A stretch of DNA of 64,000 nucleotides from Halisarca cf. caerulea (GCA_963170055.1 CAUJGJ010000003.1:472844-536843); one strand, 5' to 3'; positions 12,230 through 25,048 are shown, counted from the stretch's first letter. Numbers and translations: made by a program. The notes: a model not told the origin generated them from the sequence alone.

Positions 12230-13600
12230 CGTAGGTATGTTATGTCCGATCTTGGACATAAACAAAAATGGCCACCGTTATCGGAGTGAAATTTATCAGT
12301 CTTTTTTGCATGTGTACAAATAGTGATGCCCAGAAATCACTTTATATTATATCTTAAGCATATCTACTTTGTATCTAAGTCTTTTAGATTATTGTTGAGG
12401 GTCACAAAACTTCGTATGACGAGTTTTTTTCTGACTGTATAAGAAAATATAAAAATGCAAAAACATGGTGGTAGGAACTTAGGTTTTTGGACACAAAACT
12501 AGGCTCGAAAGAACACACAGATACCGAATTTACCAAATCGAATTCAGGGTATTTAGGCTCCACTGCATGGCTGTTATGTCCAAGGATTTGTGCAAAACTC
12601 TAGGGTGCCCAGTTACAATCCGTTGGACATAAAGCAAAGGGAACAACATACAAAGACCCTGAATTCGATTCTAGGGGTTTGGGCCTTTAGGAACAATACT
12701 TCAAAGTTTTAAGCTGGACTAAGCTTTAACCACCGCAATTTTCAATGAAATTTTCTTGTATTGAAAGTCATCTTCACTCAGTAAAGTCACGTGCCGTCAC
12801 ATGCAATGCTATTATAGATGGTATGGACAAACAGCACACAAGTTGTGCTCATGGTAAAACTAGTTTGCGGAAAACGCGGAGATCTAAGTTGGTGGCTTTT
12901 AAACCTGTAAAAGTGGGTTTAACAGAAACTTTGGATCAATGCCTAAATTTCCCCCGCATATATACTTTTGAAATTCTATTCCTTGGCTGTTATGTGCAGT
13001 GTGATTTTCCAGCCAGGACAAAACAAGAACTGGTGAAGCATAACTTGAAAGGAACAAGTAATCAAAAATATACGCAAGGGGAAAATTTAGCATTACCTCT
13101 TACAAATCACTCCTTAAATTTCTGTAGTCATGCACCGTCATCTAGATTGGCTTCTTTTATGATGATTTTGATCAGTCAGTGAAAAAGGATTCTCCCAAGG
13201 CCAAAATCAATCTTCTTGCACTATTCTATTAAATCTTCGGTGTACGTTCTTACGTAGCCCGTGGTTTTAAACAAAGAAGTTAAAAAAGATTGCGGGTGAA
13301 CTTCTGATTCCGCCCTTCCAAGATCTAGTTTGTACTTAAGTCGTCGTATATTTTATCAAATCCTGCCAAAGAAAGCGTCAACATCCAAATACGAATGCTT
13401 AGAACGTCGACAATGAAGCGTGCTGTGTACGTAAAGTTGGGTAGGGTCTGGAGATTTTACTTTCTTGTCGCGGAGCTTCCTAAGCTGATTCACATTATTG
13501 GCACATGACCAACCCACATAATTCAGTGATAATGAGATTCATATTGTGAAAACCGCAAAGTGTCCGTGTTTTGGCTAGATTTGGACATAACTAACCTGCC
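12230..13600 (+). mobile_element. CGCAGGTA element, long type, copy 2
   Basis: A 1371-bp element starting CGTAGGTATGTTATGTCC and ending GGACATAACTAACCTGCC, with a TG dinucleotide on both sides (12228-12229, 13601-13602). An AAAATGGCC motif follows the left-end palindrome. A 145-codon open frame inside is not shared by the other copies and is not taken as a gene. Confidence 0.85.
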
Positions 13601-14104
13601 TGGGCGACTACCTCTATCAGTTGTGATTACAGACCAGACAAGTGTTATCATGTGGTTTTGGGATTGTATGAGGGGAATGTGGTCCAAGCAGTAAAGTGGG
13701 TATATCATAGTGATGATTCCAAAAGGACGAAACAGCTGTCTATAGCTGTGTTTACATAACAGCTTTCAAGTGAGCTTATAAATGCGTTTAGTCTTAATCG
13801 CTAATACAGAAATGTGTGCGGACAAGTGTAAACTCTCTCATACGCTTGCACAGGTATGTTACATCTGATTAGACATAAACTGGATATAAAAAATGGCAGA
13901 CATTTTCAAAGGACTAGTCTTATGTCACACAGACCCTATTCTCACCTCCATTTTTGTTATTATGACATCATTTGGTCGGCAATAATGGCAACCGTGTGAT
14001 GTCATAATAAAAAATGTAGGCAAGATATCGCCTTGTTTTCTGTCAGAACAAAATGTACAGCTCTAAATGACGCTTAGACTAACACTTAGCCATGTCTATT
14101 TTGT

Positions 14105-14836
14105 CGCATGTGGGACATGTCCAGATTTGTTATGATAGTGATCCTCAGTTTGCATAGGGGTGAAACATTTTCTTTCAGCGCCTATAAGTTATTAGTCACT
14201 CTTTTATCTCGGGATTCGGGTGGATATTCGGGCGTATATATACGAAAACAAATCCATGTTAAATGACGTTTTCTGTCGTCACCGTTGCTCTTTCACATGC
14301 TGGCATGTGACCTAACTCGATGTTCTTCGCAATTTTAGTTTTCGGCTGGATGCTACGTGAGGAAACAAGCTAGAGACAGCTTCTTGGTGCCAGCATTGAG
14401 CTATTTGTAGTTTGCAACTTTTCCATGTGGGTGCAAGAGAAGCTTTGTTCCTGTCCCGAGTTATAGGAGCTAGAATTTCACCCTTTGATGGCCAATTGTG
14501 ATGATCTCGGCTTGGAGAGGAATGGCGATGGCACCTGCATGGAAAAGTTAGTAAATGTTTTGCTATAGCGATTTATGTAAATAAATAGTCTTGGAAGTGT
14601 TCCACCAGTTAGCGCCTGAAGAGTTTCGCATTTTAGTAGGGGTTAGGAAAGCCTTACAAACTTCTTCGTAATTGAAGTGAGCCTTTTGAAAGGCTAATCC
14701 TTGAAACGTTTACATGTCTACCTATGTATTAAGCCATCGTTGGACGTTCCGAAGCTTGTACAAGTCAAGAAATAAAGCTATAAAAACGACCAAAATTTTC
14801 ACACCTCCGAATTAGCGTGGACATGTTCCACATGCG
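14105..14836 (+). mobile_element. MITE, CGCATGTG family, copy B
   Basis: A 732-bp element with inverted ends CGCATGTGGGACATGTCC and its complement with one change, flanked by GT on both sides (14103-14104, 14837-14838). Colinear with the copies at 1460 and 51404. Confidence 0.8.
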
Positions 14837-14861
14837 GTATCTGATATAGACCTGAGCCTAA

Positions 14862-16443
14862 GGCGGCGTTTACACTAGAGCATTTTCACCCAAAAATGAT
14901 ATGTTTTGATTACGTTTTGCGCTATTGTTTACACTAAAACGCCAAAAACGGTACCTGAAAATGATAACTTTGAATCCATAACTCCAAGCGCAGGTATGTT
15001 ATGGCACTTTTTGCCATAAAACAAAATGGCTGCCGTTTCCGAATGTCTCGAATCAAACGCCTTATTTATTCTTGTTACAGGTTTAAAACTCCAACAAACC
15101 ATCTAGATAGTGAGTTGACCATTCGTATTTTGATCCTGTGTAACTTAAAGAGCCGAAAACACGTTCTACCTGTTGCATGACCGTTCTTCTTTAACCATAT
15201 CAAAATAAACAAATACGCAAAAACGCGGAGATGAAGACCTCCGAGTTTAAACATAAACGTCGGTTCAGAAGACACGGCATATCCTAATCTTACTTTCCTG
15301 ATTAGGGGAAGATGTTGCTCCACTCCTCGGCTGTTATAGCGAAGGTTTTCTGGTCCAACAGGACGGCTGTGGCAACAAACGGCATGACATAAACTGAACG
15401 GAAAGGCCGAATATCTTCCCCTAATCAGAATTCCAAGTTTAGTCCTTAAAGGATAATCTGTCAATGTTTGAAGCACACAGGTAGAGGTTTAGATCTCCGC
15501 ATTTTATGCCAGAACTTTCTTATGAAAAAGAGCTCTTCTCGAGCCCTTAGTCACATGACACCACTTGTTCTCAAGTATAGAGAGGCTAATTTATACACCA
15601 TTGTACGCAGAGGCAAACTAGAGCTTCGGAAGCTCGATCACTTTCAGATCTGTGCCAATTTACAGTTTACTACGATCGATTTGCTAACTTGGTTGACCAG
15701 AACCCTTTCTATTGATGGTACAACAATTTAAATCTCAAATACTAGGAAAGATGTCACACGGGAAAAACGTGATAATTAGTATTAGGCGTGACGATTTAAT
15801 CGCATTCCTGTTAAAACCACAAAACATCCTTCGCAACCACGAATCTGCCATAACTTACCTGCGAGTGGAAACTTTGAAAACGCTGTAACAAAATTTGTGT
15901 GTAAACGGCGAAAACAATGCCACAGTTGAAAACGATGACTTTGGGTCAGCAGAATGTCATGTGATCTTCCATTGAAGATGGCCGTCTTACGTTGTTCCTT
16001 CTAGTTTTTCTTGTGAACGTGATTGCCTTGTACAACATCAGTACACTTCTCTTCACATTCGATGAAGTCTGATACTTAAGACTTCGAATAAAGCAGTTTG
16101 ATTGTGTCAGTGCTTTCAACTGTTACGTATTCTGGAGACCCAGATACAGCAAACTTCACACTGATGTGTTACTGTTAAAAGAAGTTTCGTTTCCTCGTCA
16201 GTCCAGCGAAGCTCTTTCCCGTTGATTTGAGTATAACAGAAGAGCAGAATAGCAATTTCCAGTCAAATAACCAAAGTTTTTCTTTTACTGTGTGGTAGAC
16301 GTCAAGTGAACATCATGTGGCTATGATGGTTTCTGAATTCGGGCGTTTTTGGATAAACGCTGTATGTAAACGAGTCGGAAATGATTCAGGAACACACGGA
16401 TTGTAAACGGATTGGCACAAAATGTTCTAGTGTAAACGCCGCC
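14862..16443. mobile_element. PIF/Harbinger-like MITE
   Basis: Inverted ends GGCGGCGTTTACACTAGA and TCTAGTGTAAACGCCGCC, flanked by TAA on both sides (14859-14861, 16444-16446). A 3-bp TWA-type duplication and GG starts fit PIF/Harbinger. It is interrupted by the element at 14989-15863, leaving about 700 bp of its own sequence. Noncoding. Confidence 0.8.
14989..15863 (+). mobile_element. CGCAGGTA element, TTATGGCA subfamily, copy 1
   Basis: An 875-bp element starting CGCAGGTATGTTATGGCA, with an arm TGCCATAAAACAAAATGGC, and ending TGCCATAACTTACCTGCG. It is flanked by AG on both sides (14987-14988, 15864-15865). The palindrome differs from the main family (TTATGGCA for TTATGTCC) but the end sequence and layout are the same. 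It lies inside the Harbinger-like MITE. Confidence 0.85.
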
Positions 16444-16643
16444 TAATACTTATTGTCCTTTAACAACATCTGCCATCCAGCAAAGAAGGAAAATGACTGC
16501 ACAAGGAAATTTCAAATGAAATTCCAGTCGGAAGCATTTTAGTTTTTGGATTTGAAACTTTCATACATTGTTCTTAAAGGACCAAAGTCTCAGAATCGAA
16601 AAATGAATCTTTGTACATTTTTCCATTTAATTTATTTCAGAAC

Positions 16644-17220
16644 TATATGTGACGTGCACAGCGAAAAGGTACCCAAACCGATTTTTTTTCGAAATCGAGA
16701 TTTTGTTACTATATTAAGCTACAATGATGTATCAGTCATGTGAGCAAGTTTCGCTTCCGTATTCCTACAGGAAACGTCAAACTGACCAAGTTTATAGCCG
16801 TAGCGCAGAATCAGCCATTGTTGAGGAAGGCTTCGTAAAGTTTCATTTCCGTTCTTTAGTATACTGTCCGTGGACGCGACGGGAATATTATTTCGCAATG
16901 ATTCATGACGTGTATGGGGATTTACAATGGCAGGCTAGCGGGATAATTATATTCATAACATTGTGACTGTGACGTGTTCTCCGTAATCGACATTCTAAAA
17001 TGGCCGCGCTCACCAAGCGAAAAACTTAAAGTCTTCGAAACTAACAAACTACAGGGCAGATGGACCTGAAAATCACCCGAGACATTCTTCGAAGAGTACA
17101 AAATGAAATTCTGCAATAAAAACGATTTCGTCGAAGTTTAAATTTCTTCGTGGTTTTGCCTTTTTCGCATTGTTTACTGTAGACGGTTTGGGTACCTTTT
17201 CGCTGCGCACGTCACATATA
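16644..17220. mobile_element. MITE with GTGACGTGCACAGCGAAAAGG ends (shortened: GTGACGTG), copy 1
   Basis: A ~577-bp palindromic-ended element. The inverted ends read TATATGTGACGTG and CACGTCACATATA, followed inside by GCGAAAAGGTACC. A second copy lies at 44302-44880. Short open frames inside are not taken as genes. Confidence 0.7.
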
Positions 17221-17424
17221 TCTTGTTTTGGCTGAGATCAAGGGGGGTTGTTTCAGTGCTTCAACAACATCCACCATTTTGTTTAATGTCCAAATTAGAC
17301 ATAATTTACCTGCATAATAATGGAAGTGGTTTCAAGGTAGATTAAACCTTCATTTAGTAAACCTGTGTCATGTACTAACAGTTTGCTCCATTTAAGCTAG
17401 CTTTAAAATACATGCTAAAATTGT

Positions 17425-18330
17425 GTACAAAGTTAACAGAGATGGTCACTTCTAGAGCTCTATAATCTGGTCACACAAAAAGATATTAGCTGTCATTCTC
17501 GTAAGGTTAGATCAGTCTATCCAGGACAAGTTGGATGGAGCTACTAGAACAACTGAACAGCTGACATCTACATACAAATTAGCGAATGTTTAAAATGAGA
17601 TAGTGGCTATAAGCAAATGTCCAAGCTGCAAAAAAGTTCAAGAATTTGCATCAGTTTTACAAAGAAGTCAAAAATGGCCATAACACAAGTGGGTTTGATA
17701 GAGACAATTGGCCAACTTTGATTTAAATGATGCTGTATTAGGTGACAGACCAGCAGCAAAGCATATTATTGACGTCAACACCACAATTTGAACTAGTGAC
17801 ACCTCTGTTCAAGAAGAACCAAATAATGTATCTGCATGGCATCAGTCCAGAAATTGCTGATAAGTCCATCGCAGATACCAATGAAGAAACAGTGGGCACC
17901 ACAGATACCAATATAAAGGAACAATCGGACCCCACATAGTAGAACAGAGACATGAAGCAAGTGGAAACATGACCACCAGCTCCAATAAAAAAGCCGCAAA
18001 TTGGGGATTGAGAAAGCTCTGTTCTCACTAAATGAAATTTTCTTGGGCCAATATAGAGAGAATGAGGAGAGGATACTGGATACAGAAGAGAAGAGACAGA
18101 AACTAGAGATGGGGCAGATGGAAAGGATGAGGAAGAAAGACAGAAAACACGAAGTGAGATTGTTTTGGATACTTGGACAAATCATTGGATTAGGAGTGTC
18201 ACAAACACCACTGCCTCCCTCTGAAATTCCTACATTAGTCCCACTACCATTGGCCACCACCACAGTTGCCTCCCACTTTGGCTATGTCATATGGACAGTT
18301 ACCACAACTTTCACCACCCTATGATCCTGC
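17425..18330 (+). pseudogene. Myb/SANT-like transposon accessory protein, decayed
   Basis: Frames in this stretch give pieces typical of the Myb/SANT-like DNA-binding proteins that accompany Harbinger-type transposons: FYKEVKNGHN and NWPTFDL, a DRPAAK tail, then a charged helical C-terminus (RENEERILDTEEKRQKLEM followed by HEVRLFWILGQIIG). The pieces are in order but need frame changes, so the gene is broken. The transposase remnant at 21560-22090 may be a partner, but is on the other strand and not adjacent. Confidence 0.5.
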
Positions 18331-19225
18331 ATGTTCTGATAGACACAGTTCTTATTGAAATGAATAGAGAACATTAAAATACTAGTTGTGAACAAAGTTC
18401 AGAACCTCGCTAAAACTGAGACGGGAAATTTACAATGAAATTGAAAAGGAAAGTTAATGGGAATGTGGATGCCATTGGGTGAAATAATTGCACGAATATT
18501 ACATTGTGATCTAGTCTCAGATAGTCAGACCCAGCCCTTTGATCCTGCATGAAGGAGAGGTACACAGCGACATTTTAAAATTAAGGCAGTCAGCATTCAG
18601 ACATTGTCCGACCATAATGTTTTGCCACTTTTGTCTGACTCAAAAAGTTTGGGTCCATGAAGACATTAGGCTGAGCACTACCTGACATCTCAGATCATAA
18701 TATTATGCACATGATAATGATATCAATTCATTTGATTTGTAATGTGAGTATCTATGTATGTGCAGTATTTTTCATTTACACCGTATGTTGCGCTTGTACT
18801 GTGTACTATTCCAAATTTAAAGTATGTTCAAACAAAGCTAAAATTGTATGACTCAAAATGATAAAGCTAGGACATTAGTCCAACGTTTTGCAATTTGCTC
18901 CTTATCTTCTATATTTCTGGGTGCCTTTGTTGTAGCCTCAGGCTATATTGAGTCCCTGGACTCAATCCTATCCTATCTTATCCTTGTTTCTAACACTGAC
19001 TGGTTGTGAGCCAAGTGACTTATATATACAAGATTGCCTATTGAGCATTGATGATCGTTTCGCAAAATCAGCTAGACCAGATATAGCCTTCAATTTGTTT
19101 GCTTTGAGAATTTTCGAAAGAGTTGTGTCTCTACTGCATCATAAACATTCATGATCTGATTAAGTAATTTAAACGTAGTCTACATGATGGCAGTGCACAC
19201 TTCATGACATGTTAAACATTCATTA
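18331..19225. other. Non-genic stretch
   Basis: AT-rich sequence without a convincing exon. I see no clear repeat boundary. Confidence 0.4.
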
Positions 19226-19430
19226 CAGTCAGACCTCACTTATCTGCACAGTCACGTTCTGGATGTAATTGTGGATAAGGGAGCTCGATGGAACTGGATA
19301 AATGAGGGACCAGTGGATAGTGTACAAAGCAATTATAATTATTGTAGGTTAGTCTGTAATTACCACTAATATACTGCACAAGGTGGTGAGGAACTGGATA
19401 TCTGAGGCATGGATAAGTGAGGACTCACTA
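19226..19430. mobile_element. Short pogo-like MITE
   Basis: A ~205-bp element with ends CAGTCAGACCTCACTTATC and GATAAGTGAGGACTCACTA, flanked by TA. The CAG...CTCACTTATC end is typical of pogo/Tigger-derived MITEs. Noncoding. Confidence 0.6.
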
Positions 19431-20210
19431 TTACAGTTATGTATTGTATCATGTTTCCATTTAACATGGATGTGTCTCAATGACGTAAAGTTAGCTGGCA
19501 TGACATTGACATATAAAATGCATGCATTTAGTGGACTTGCATGTGGCTGGATTGCAGTTGTGCACAGGCTGCTGTGTATGAATTGGCTCAAATTGGTGCA
19601 TATTATCATGCATGACAGCTGCAGTCTGAGAGCTTCTGATGCATGATAGGATAGTGACCGTGGGCAAGCAATGACTTATTGGACAGTGACTCATTGTGCA
19701 AACTTGCAATTGATTCTGAAATGACTTGTGTTAAATTGTTTGAATTTACCGTTTGATTATAGGCACTACTTTCTGCAAATGTCTTCAGACAAGCATGCAT
19801 GGTAGGCACCTGCCAGCAAAACGTATGATCATGGTATGATTCCGCCAAACCACTTCTATTAGTCTTAGAATAATATCTATGCACACAGCTTTCCTTCTCC
19901 TACATCATTGCTATGCGCATGCATAACTAAAAAATTGTTGAACCATAGATATTATAATTCCTGATAGTATACAATAAAATTACTCTTAATAACTGAATAT
20001 TGTCGATCCGAAAAGATCTTCTAACACGACTGATGAGTGCGTATTTCGGCCATGCATAACACAGTCAGGGTCATGTCTGCTCGAGATGCCAACGAACAGT
20101 GAAACTTCACCAAAAGAACAAAAACAACAAACGGGAAACATACGTACAAGAGCAATCTGGTCGCCGCGAGTGGTTGAGCATGCGCAAATGCTGGGAGTTT
20201 GGGTTGCGCA

Positions 20211-20366
20211 ATGAGTGTGCACGTCATATTGCAGATGGCTGCCACCATGGCTGATGTATTAAGTGACCTGATCGATAAAATCAGAAATCCTGCCTCTTCT
20301 TTGTCGAATTTTAAGAATCGCTTAGCGCAAATTCAAGATATAAATGTTTTAGGCCTTGTAACATGA
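20211..20366 (+). CDS. Possible first exon or small ORF, 51 codons
   Basis: A short open frame preceded by a locally CpG-rich stretch (about 20000-20230). The second in-frame ATG, at 20247, has the context GCCACCATGG, a very good eukaryotic start context. The peptide from there begins MADVLSDLIDKIRN and continues to INVLGL. A GTAACA at 20358 could be a weak donor. It could be the first exon of a host gene or of a transposon gene; no continuation was found. Function unknown. Confidence 0.3.
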   Translation: MSVHVILQMAATMADVLSDLIDKIRNPASSLSNFKNRLAQIQDINVLGLVT

Positions 20367-20861
20367 TGTATTTAGTTCCAAATTGAGCAACAAGACTGCC
20401 AAGTAGGCCAAGATTTGAAACTTCTTGGGCGTTTTGCTGAACTGTTGGTACTCCGACCGAAACGATTCAAGGCTTGTCTTATAGTGTTCACCTATCCAAG
20501 TCGTTGTTCGCCGTAGATGTGGTCTTCTGTTTTGAAATAGAGTCACAATTTAAGTTAAAAATATCTGTTCTGGGCCGAAATATCGAATTTTACCCTACGA
20601 AATGCATAGGCGACCTCGATTGGACTCCCATTGGCGACGGAAACAATTAACCTCGCTAAACCGTTCGGTAATTAATCATACTAGTACCAGTAGCAATACA
20701 ATGTGACAGTGGTATTTTTGTGTTCACGTAACTGCTTTGGCTTGCATATCCTATCAAGAGTTCATGTACAAAAAAAAATTACGAAGATAAGGACAAATAG
20801 CATCTCTTATCAGTCCCGTAGGAAGCTTCAAAAAACCAGTCAGGCTATTTAATCATCTCTG

Positions 20862-21299
20862 AACAGGTTATTTTTTATAGTGGTCAATTATTTTTTATGG
20901 GTATCCAAAATGCAGCTGTTTTTGAGACATAAACAAAGTAAGGGTAACAAATTAGTTACCCTTACCAGTAGGGGTGACAAATTAGTTGCCTCTACAGCTC
21001 AGCCAATAGTAATAATACATTCAAATATGCTACATTTCTGGGTCCCTGGTTTGTTATTGGTACACCAAAGAGAACTGCAGCTGAAATGAGGTAATCCTGG
21101 CACCTTCATGTTTTGCCTTGCCTGATATATATCCCATTTCTGCTTCAAAATCTGAGTAGCTCCAATAAAATGCCCAAGATTTAGCACAATAACAAACTTT
21201 GTTTACAAATTCTCCAGAATTGTTATGAAAATAGTGAAAAAATCAGACACAGTGGAGACTAGCTTAAAAATAATTGGCCAGTATAAAAAATAACCTGTT
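20862..21299. mobile_element. MITE with AACAGGTTATTTTTTATA ends, copy 1
   Basis: A 438-bp element with long inverted ends (AACAGGTTATTTTTTATA / TATAAAAAATAACCTGTT), flanked by TCTG on both sides. The centre holds repeated GACAAATTAGTTG words. Related sequence occurs at 33106-33492 and 56238-57432. Confidence 0.7.
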
Positions 21300-21559
21300 T
21301 CTGACGACATCATAAAATAAAACTTAATAATGTCCTGGTGTATATGACCCTAACCCGACTAATTTCTGCCATTGAAGGACCAATTTATCAGGAAGATGAG
21401 TAAAAACTATAGATTGACTTAAGGTGGATTGATCATTTTGTCCTATCTGCTGAATTTCATCAATATTGTCTTTAATTGTTTCAAAGTTCTGAGCAATGAG
21501 GTGGGCCAAAAAAACACCAGGGCCATGGCCCTACCGGCCCTGGTGGCTCCTACAGCCCT

Positions 21560-22090
21560 GCTTATTGCTTCAGCAGTAGCCTTACAAGTAGATACTTGCT
21601 GTGTAATTCCTTCATTAGCTGGGACAAAGTCCACACATCTTCCAACCAAGCACCATTAAACTCCTTGCGTATTATACACACATTATGAAGGACACAACAA
21701 GCCACAATCAATAGAGGTACATCTTCTGTAGCTGTGTCATTCCGCTTCAGCAGACATCTCCATCTACCTTTCAAACAGTCAAATATATTCTCTCTACTAT
21801 TTGCACCCTGCTATGTCTGTAGTTGTAAACGTTTTGCTCATTCGAGAGAGATGCATGATATAAGAATAGTTCAGCCAAAGATGTAGTGGGTAAGCTGGAT
21901 CACCTAAAATACATACACCATTGATCTCACACATGGCTGATGTGGTAGCAGTGCTCCAGCTTCAGCCTTCTGGCTGGTTTCAACTCATCACAAGTGTATT
22001 TGAAGGTACTTTTAGACATACAGAAGTTTTCCAGGCAATCCTTCGGATTGAAACACTAGTTAACAATTCTATTCCACCAAATATTGCTTT
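21560..22090 (-). pseudogene. Harbinger transposase fragment
   Basis: Reading the minus strand gives GDPAYPLHLWLNYSYIM (containing a catalytic-type Asp), then GANSRENIFDCLKGRWRCLL and LLIVACCVLHNVCI. This is the C-terminal half of a DDE_Tnp_4 (Harbinger) transposase. A frameshift separates the first from the later motifs. The upstream part is lost or unrecognisable and a hAT-like MITE lies immediately beyond at 22094. Confidence 0.75.
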
Positions 22091-22093
22091 GTT

Positions 22094-22574
22094 CAGGGGC
22101 GTACGGAGGGGGGTTTCCAAGGTTTCAGGAAACCCCTCTCAAAACTACCAAGACAAACAAAATACTGTGCTCTTTTAGACTAGATCCAGGGAACAAAGTA
22201 AAGCTTTGAAAAAAAAACTTTAGTAACAATTCTCAAATGTTGTATAAGGCTTAACTAACCAATGTAAGTCTCTAAATTCTCTTTTCAAATGAACGATGAT
22301 GAAAACGGCCATTTTATTTGACATCATGGGACAAAAAATGATGTAATCATTAGGCCTATTGTGTTAGAATAGGCTTGTGGCTTTGCAAAAAGAAATGTTA
22401 TATACATAATGACTGCAGTAATTAACCATTTCTTATCATTTATGTACAATGTCTTGGTTTGAATATAATGATAATTATCAATATTAATCAAAATTTAATA
22501 GACTTATACGCAGCAAAGCCCTCTTGTACTGGCTGGCTGGAAACCCTCCTACAAAAATCCTGGGTACGCCCCTA
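22094..22574. mobile_element. hAT-like MITE (CAGGGGCGTACG ends)
   Basis: A 481-bp element with ends CAGGGGCGTACGGAGG and TGGGTACGCCCCTA, flanked by TTTGTT on both sides (22088-22093, 22575-22580). Noncoding. Confidence 0.7.
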
Positions 22575-22741
22575 TTTGTTCTTACATTAAATGCTTCTTT
22601 TGGTAGAAATAGACTTGTTACAGTAAAAAACGTTACCAGCTTTAGGAGAAAAGGCGCTGTTGGCTTCAAAATCTTGAAATGGTTTCTTGTCTCTTTCCTG
22701 CTATCTTAAGTCTTTCGACCAAATGAATCCTACAATGAGAT

Positions 22742-23012
22742 GCTTGCAAGAAAACAAGTAATTCGAGTTAAAAACTCGTGGGGGTTGCTGCCCCACGCAC
22801 TCGATTCACTTGCAAAGCATTGGAGTGTAAGTGCACAGCTGAACATTCATTGAACATACTGTTCATTGTAACTGGAGATTATTTTGAAAACAATTGCTAT
22901 ATTTGGCAATTATTTTCAGAACAATTCCTATAGCTTACTCCTGTATAAATTCATACTTCACTATTACTGTTATATAAATTGTCTTTTATAAGACTTTTCT
23001 TCAAATCCATAT

Positions 23013-23058
<46 letters not shown>

Positions 23059-23098
23059 GACGAGCGTTACACACCGGAAGTCCAAATGAAAACAAAGA
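22742..23098 (+). repeat. Structured repeat with hairpins and (TA)n, copy 2
   Basis: Same order of blocks as 2176-2512. The (TA)n tract spans about 23006-23057 and is followed by CGGACGAGCGTTACACACC. Confidence 0.75.
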
Positions 23099-23500
23099 AA
23101 AGAACATACAGGACAATACCCATGATATTGACCATTTCACAAAAACTAACAATAATGCACACTATTGCAAAGCTGAGTAGGTTTAATGCAGTGTGTGTGG
23201 ACATGGATGATTCCGTAAGTAGGCTTATTTTAAGCTCGCTTATAAACAAGTTCATAGGACTGCTACATACACCTTATGGTTCCCAGTGGATCACTGACCC
23301 AGATAAAGGTTGTTACCATGGTAACCAAGAGGATGTGATGTCCTGTTAACCGAAAACAGGCCCTTGTGGCTAGGCACCATGATAATCTTTCAGCTACCAT
23401 GGCCTCTATATTGCTAGGGTTTGGTTAACAACCATGTTCCAAGGTTCAGAGGAGTATAAATGTTTACTTGCATACACAATTGATTCTATTGTTACAGTGC

Positions 23501-23552
<52 letters not shown>

Positions 23553-24309
23553 GGGAAACCGTATACTGTCTATCAATGTGTATTATTAAATGAACAACCA
23601 GCACTACATTATGTATAGTGTCATTTGCCTGGACCCCATTTCCTGCTATAGGGTATACAGTCTTACAAAAGTACATGCAGTTCTGCACATTGTTTGTATT
23701 TGTCCCTTCTATGTTTGTATCCATGCTATCTATAGTGTCCATCGTTCTGAGCTGACATCAGAGCCACACTACCTCTGTATAGCAAGCCATGTTTGTCTAT
23801 CTATTGTGGCCACTCATCACTTGTCATAGTACACTGTGTACTAGGTACATTGTGTGGCATTAGTATTGGTCCAGGTAGTATTGAAAGACTGCTTGATATG
23901 CAGCTATACATACTGAGTATGTATGGTTGGAGTTGTGATAAACACTCAGTACTTCCACTCAAAACTGCATTTCTGTGACATAGCAACAAAATATCAGCTC
24001 TGTCCTTTGCCTGTGTGTTGCATTAGGTGTGAATGCAACTATATTATATACATCAAATAGTAATGTTAATGTAAGGGAGATATTATTGTGTGTGTTGTGT
24101 GTGTGCATGCTTGAATGCGTGTATGTGTTTGAGTATAGGATGATGGATTGGTACTACTTGCTCATGTACATAGACACATCAGATATTCCAACAATAGCCA
24201 CTCTTCTCAGTTTCCTTCAATGAAGCTAGTCTACTGTTTGTGTTCTGTACATACAACATGTACATTACATCTACCCACATCTTGACCTGCTGTTTCTTTT
24301 GTCTTCTAG
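23099..24309. other. Intron-like stretch with (CA)n at 23502-23550
   Basis: No supported coding sequence. It contains a (CA)n microsatellite. From about 24160 onward it matches the start of the window, i.e. the duplicated upstream flank of the module exon. Confidence 0.5.
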
Positions 24310-24492
24310 TTATGACTGATCTGAAAGCACTTTGTTTATCAGTTGATGAAGCCATAGTAGTTTGGAAGGACTTGAGTGAGTGGGAAGCCAAGCTAGTGTC
24401 TGTGGCTGCCACCAAAGACAGCAGGACAGTCAAGAGGATTGTATCTGTATTGGGTACTCATGGGTATTCAAAGAAGTGTAAAATGCTGAAAG
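24310..24492 (+). CDS. Exon for ~60-residue module (copy B), phase 1-1
   Basis: A 183-nt exon with a TCTTCTAG acceptor and GTATGT donor, phase 1 at both ends, 61 residues. It reads as copy A with substitutions (VEEAITVW becomes VDEAIVVW; KHSSEWEAK becomes KDLSEWEAK) and keeps the block AKLVSVAATKDSRTVK. Substitutions keep the frame open. Both flanking introns are also similar to those of copy A, so exon and flanks were duplicated together. Inclusion would add one module to the protein without shifting the frame. Confidence 0.7.
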
Positions 24493-24937
24493 GTATGTGA
24501 AAGGAGGGAGGACTGTAAGTATTGTGATGTTTCAATGTTTGTATCAATCTTCAGTTAACATATTCAACTACACCAAACATAGACTTGTGAGTGTACATAT
24601 ACTTGGTATATTATATATACTTGATGTCTTACACTGTCATACAGTGAGGTGCATATGTGAATGTGTATTATGCCATAACAGTTCACTACACATCCCTGCA
24701 ATAAATCAGTGTGGTTTGGTCTCTCTCAATGCAAACTACCATTCTGGACATTCTCACAGCATATACAGTTCAGAGGATAATATTTACATGACATAAAGCA
24801 TTGGCTCCATTAATTGCAGGAAATATTTCACTGCATTAACTTCCCTAACACTTGCACATGTCTTAGTGAATACACACCCACACATCTTAACATGTGCACA
24901 CCTGAACAACCTCCCAGCCACCCACCTACACACCCAT

Positions 24938-24938
<1 letters not shown>

Positions 24939-25025
<87 letters not shown>
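24939..25025 (+). repeat. (CA)n microsatellite abutting a splice acceptor
   Basis: About 43 CA units ending only ~23 bases before the acceptor of the exon at 25049. It replaces most of the upstream pyrimidine tract seen in the other two copies. Confidence 0.95.
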
Positions 25026-25027
<2 letters not shown>

Positions 25028-25048
25028 TTTCTCTTGTATTTTTTCTAG

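Larger units (their letters stand above)
13849..17314. mobile_element. CGCAGGTA-type element filled with nested insertions
   Basis: The left end CACAGGTATGTTACATC with a TTAGACATAAAC arm and AAAATGGC, and the right end TTAGACATAATTTACCTGCA, match the element family at 2515. Flanks are TG and TA, so the duplication is imperfect. Subtracting the insertions at 14105, 14862 and 16644 leaves about 580 bp, a plausible short-type element. Boundaries are less certain than for other copies. Confidence 0.5.

Noticed and set aside
12745..13182. 145-codon open frame
   Set aside because: It lies inside a non-autonomous CGCAGGTA element and is not kept open in the four colinear copies.
24784..25023. Cys/Val and Thr/His repeat open frames
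   Set aside because: They are translations of a (CA)n microsatellite.
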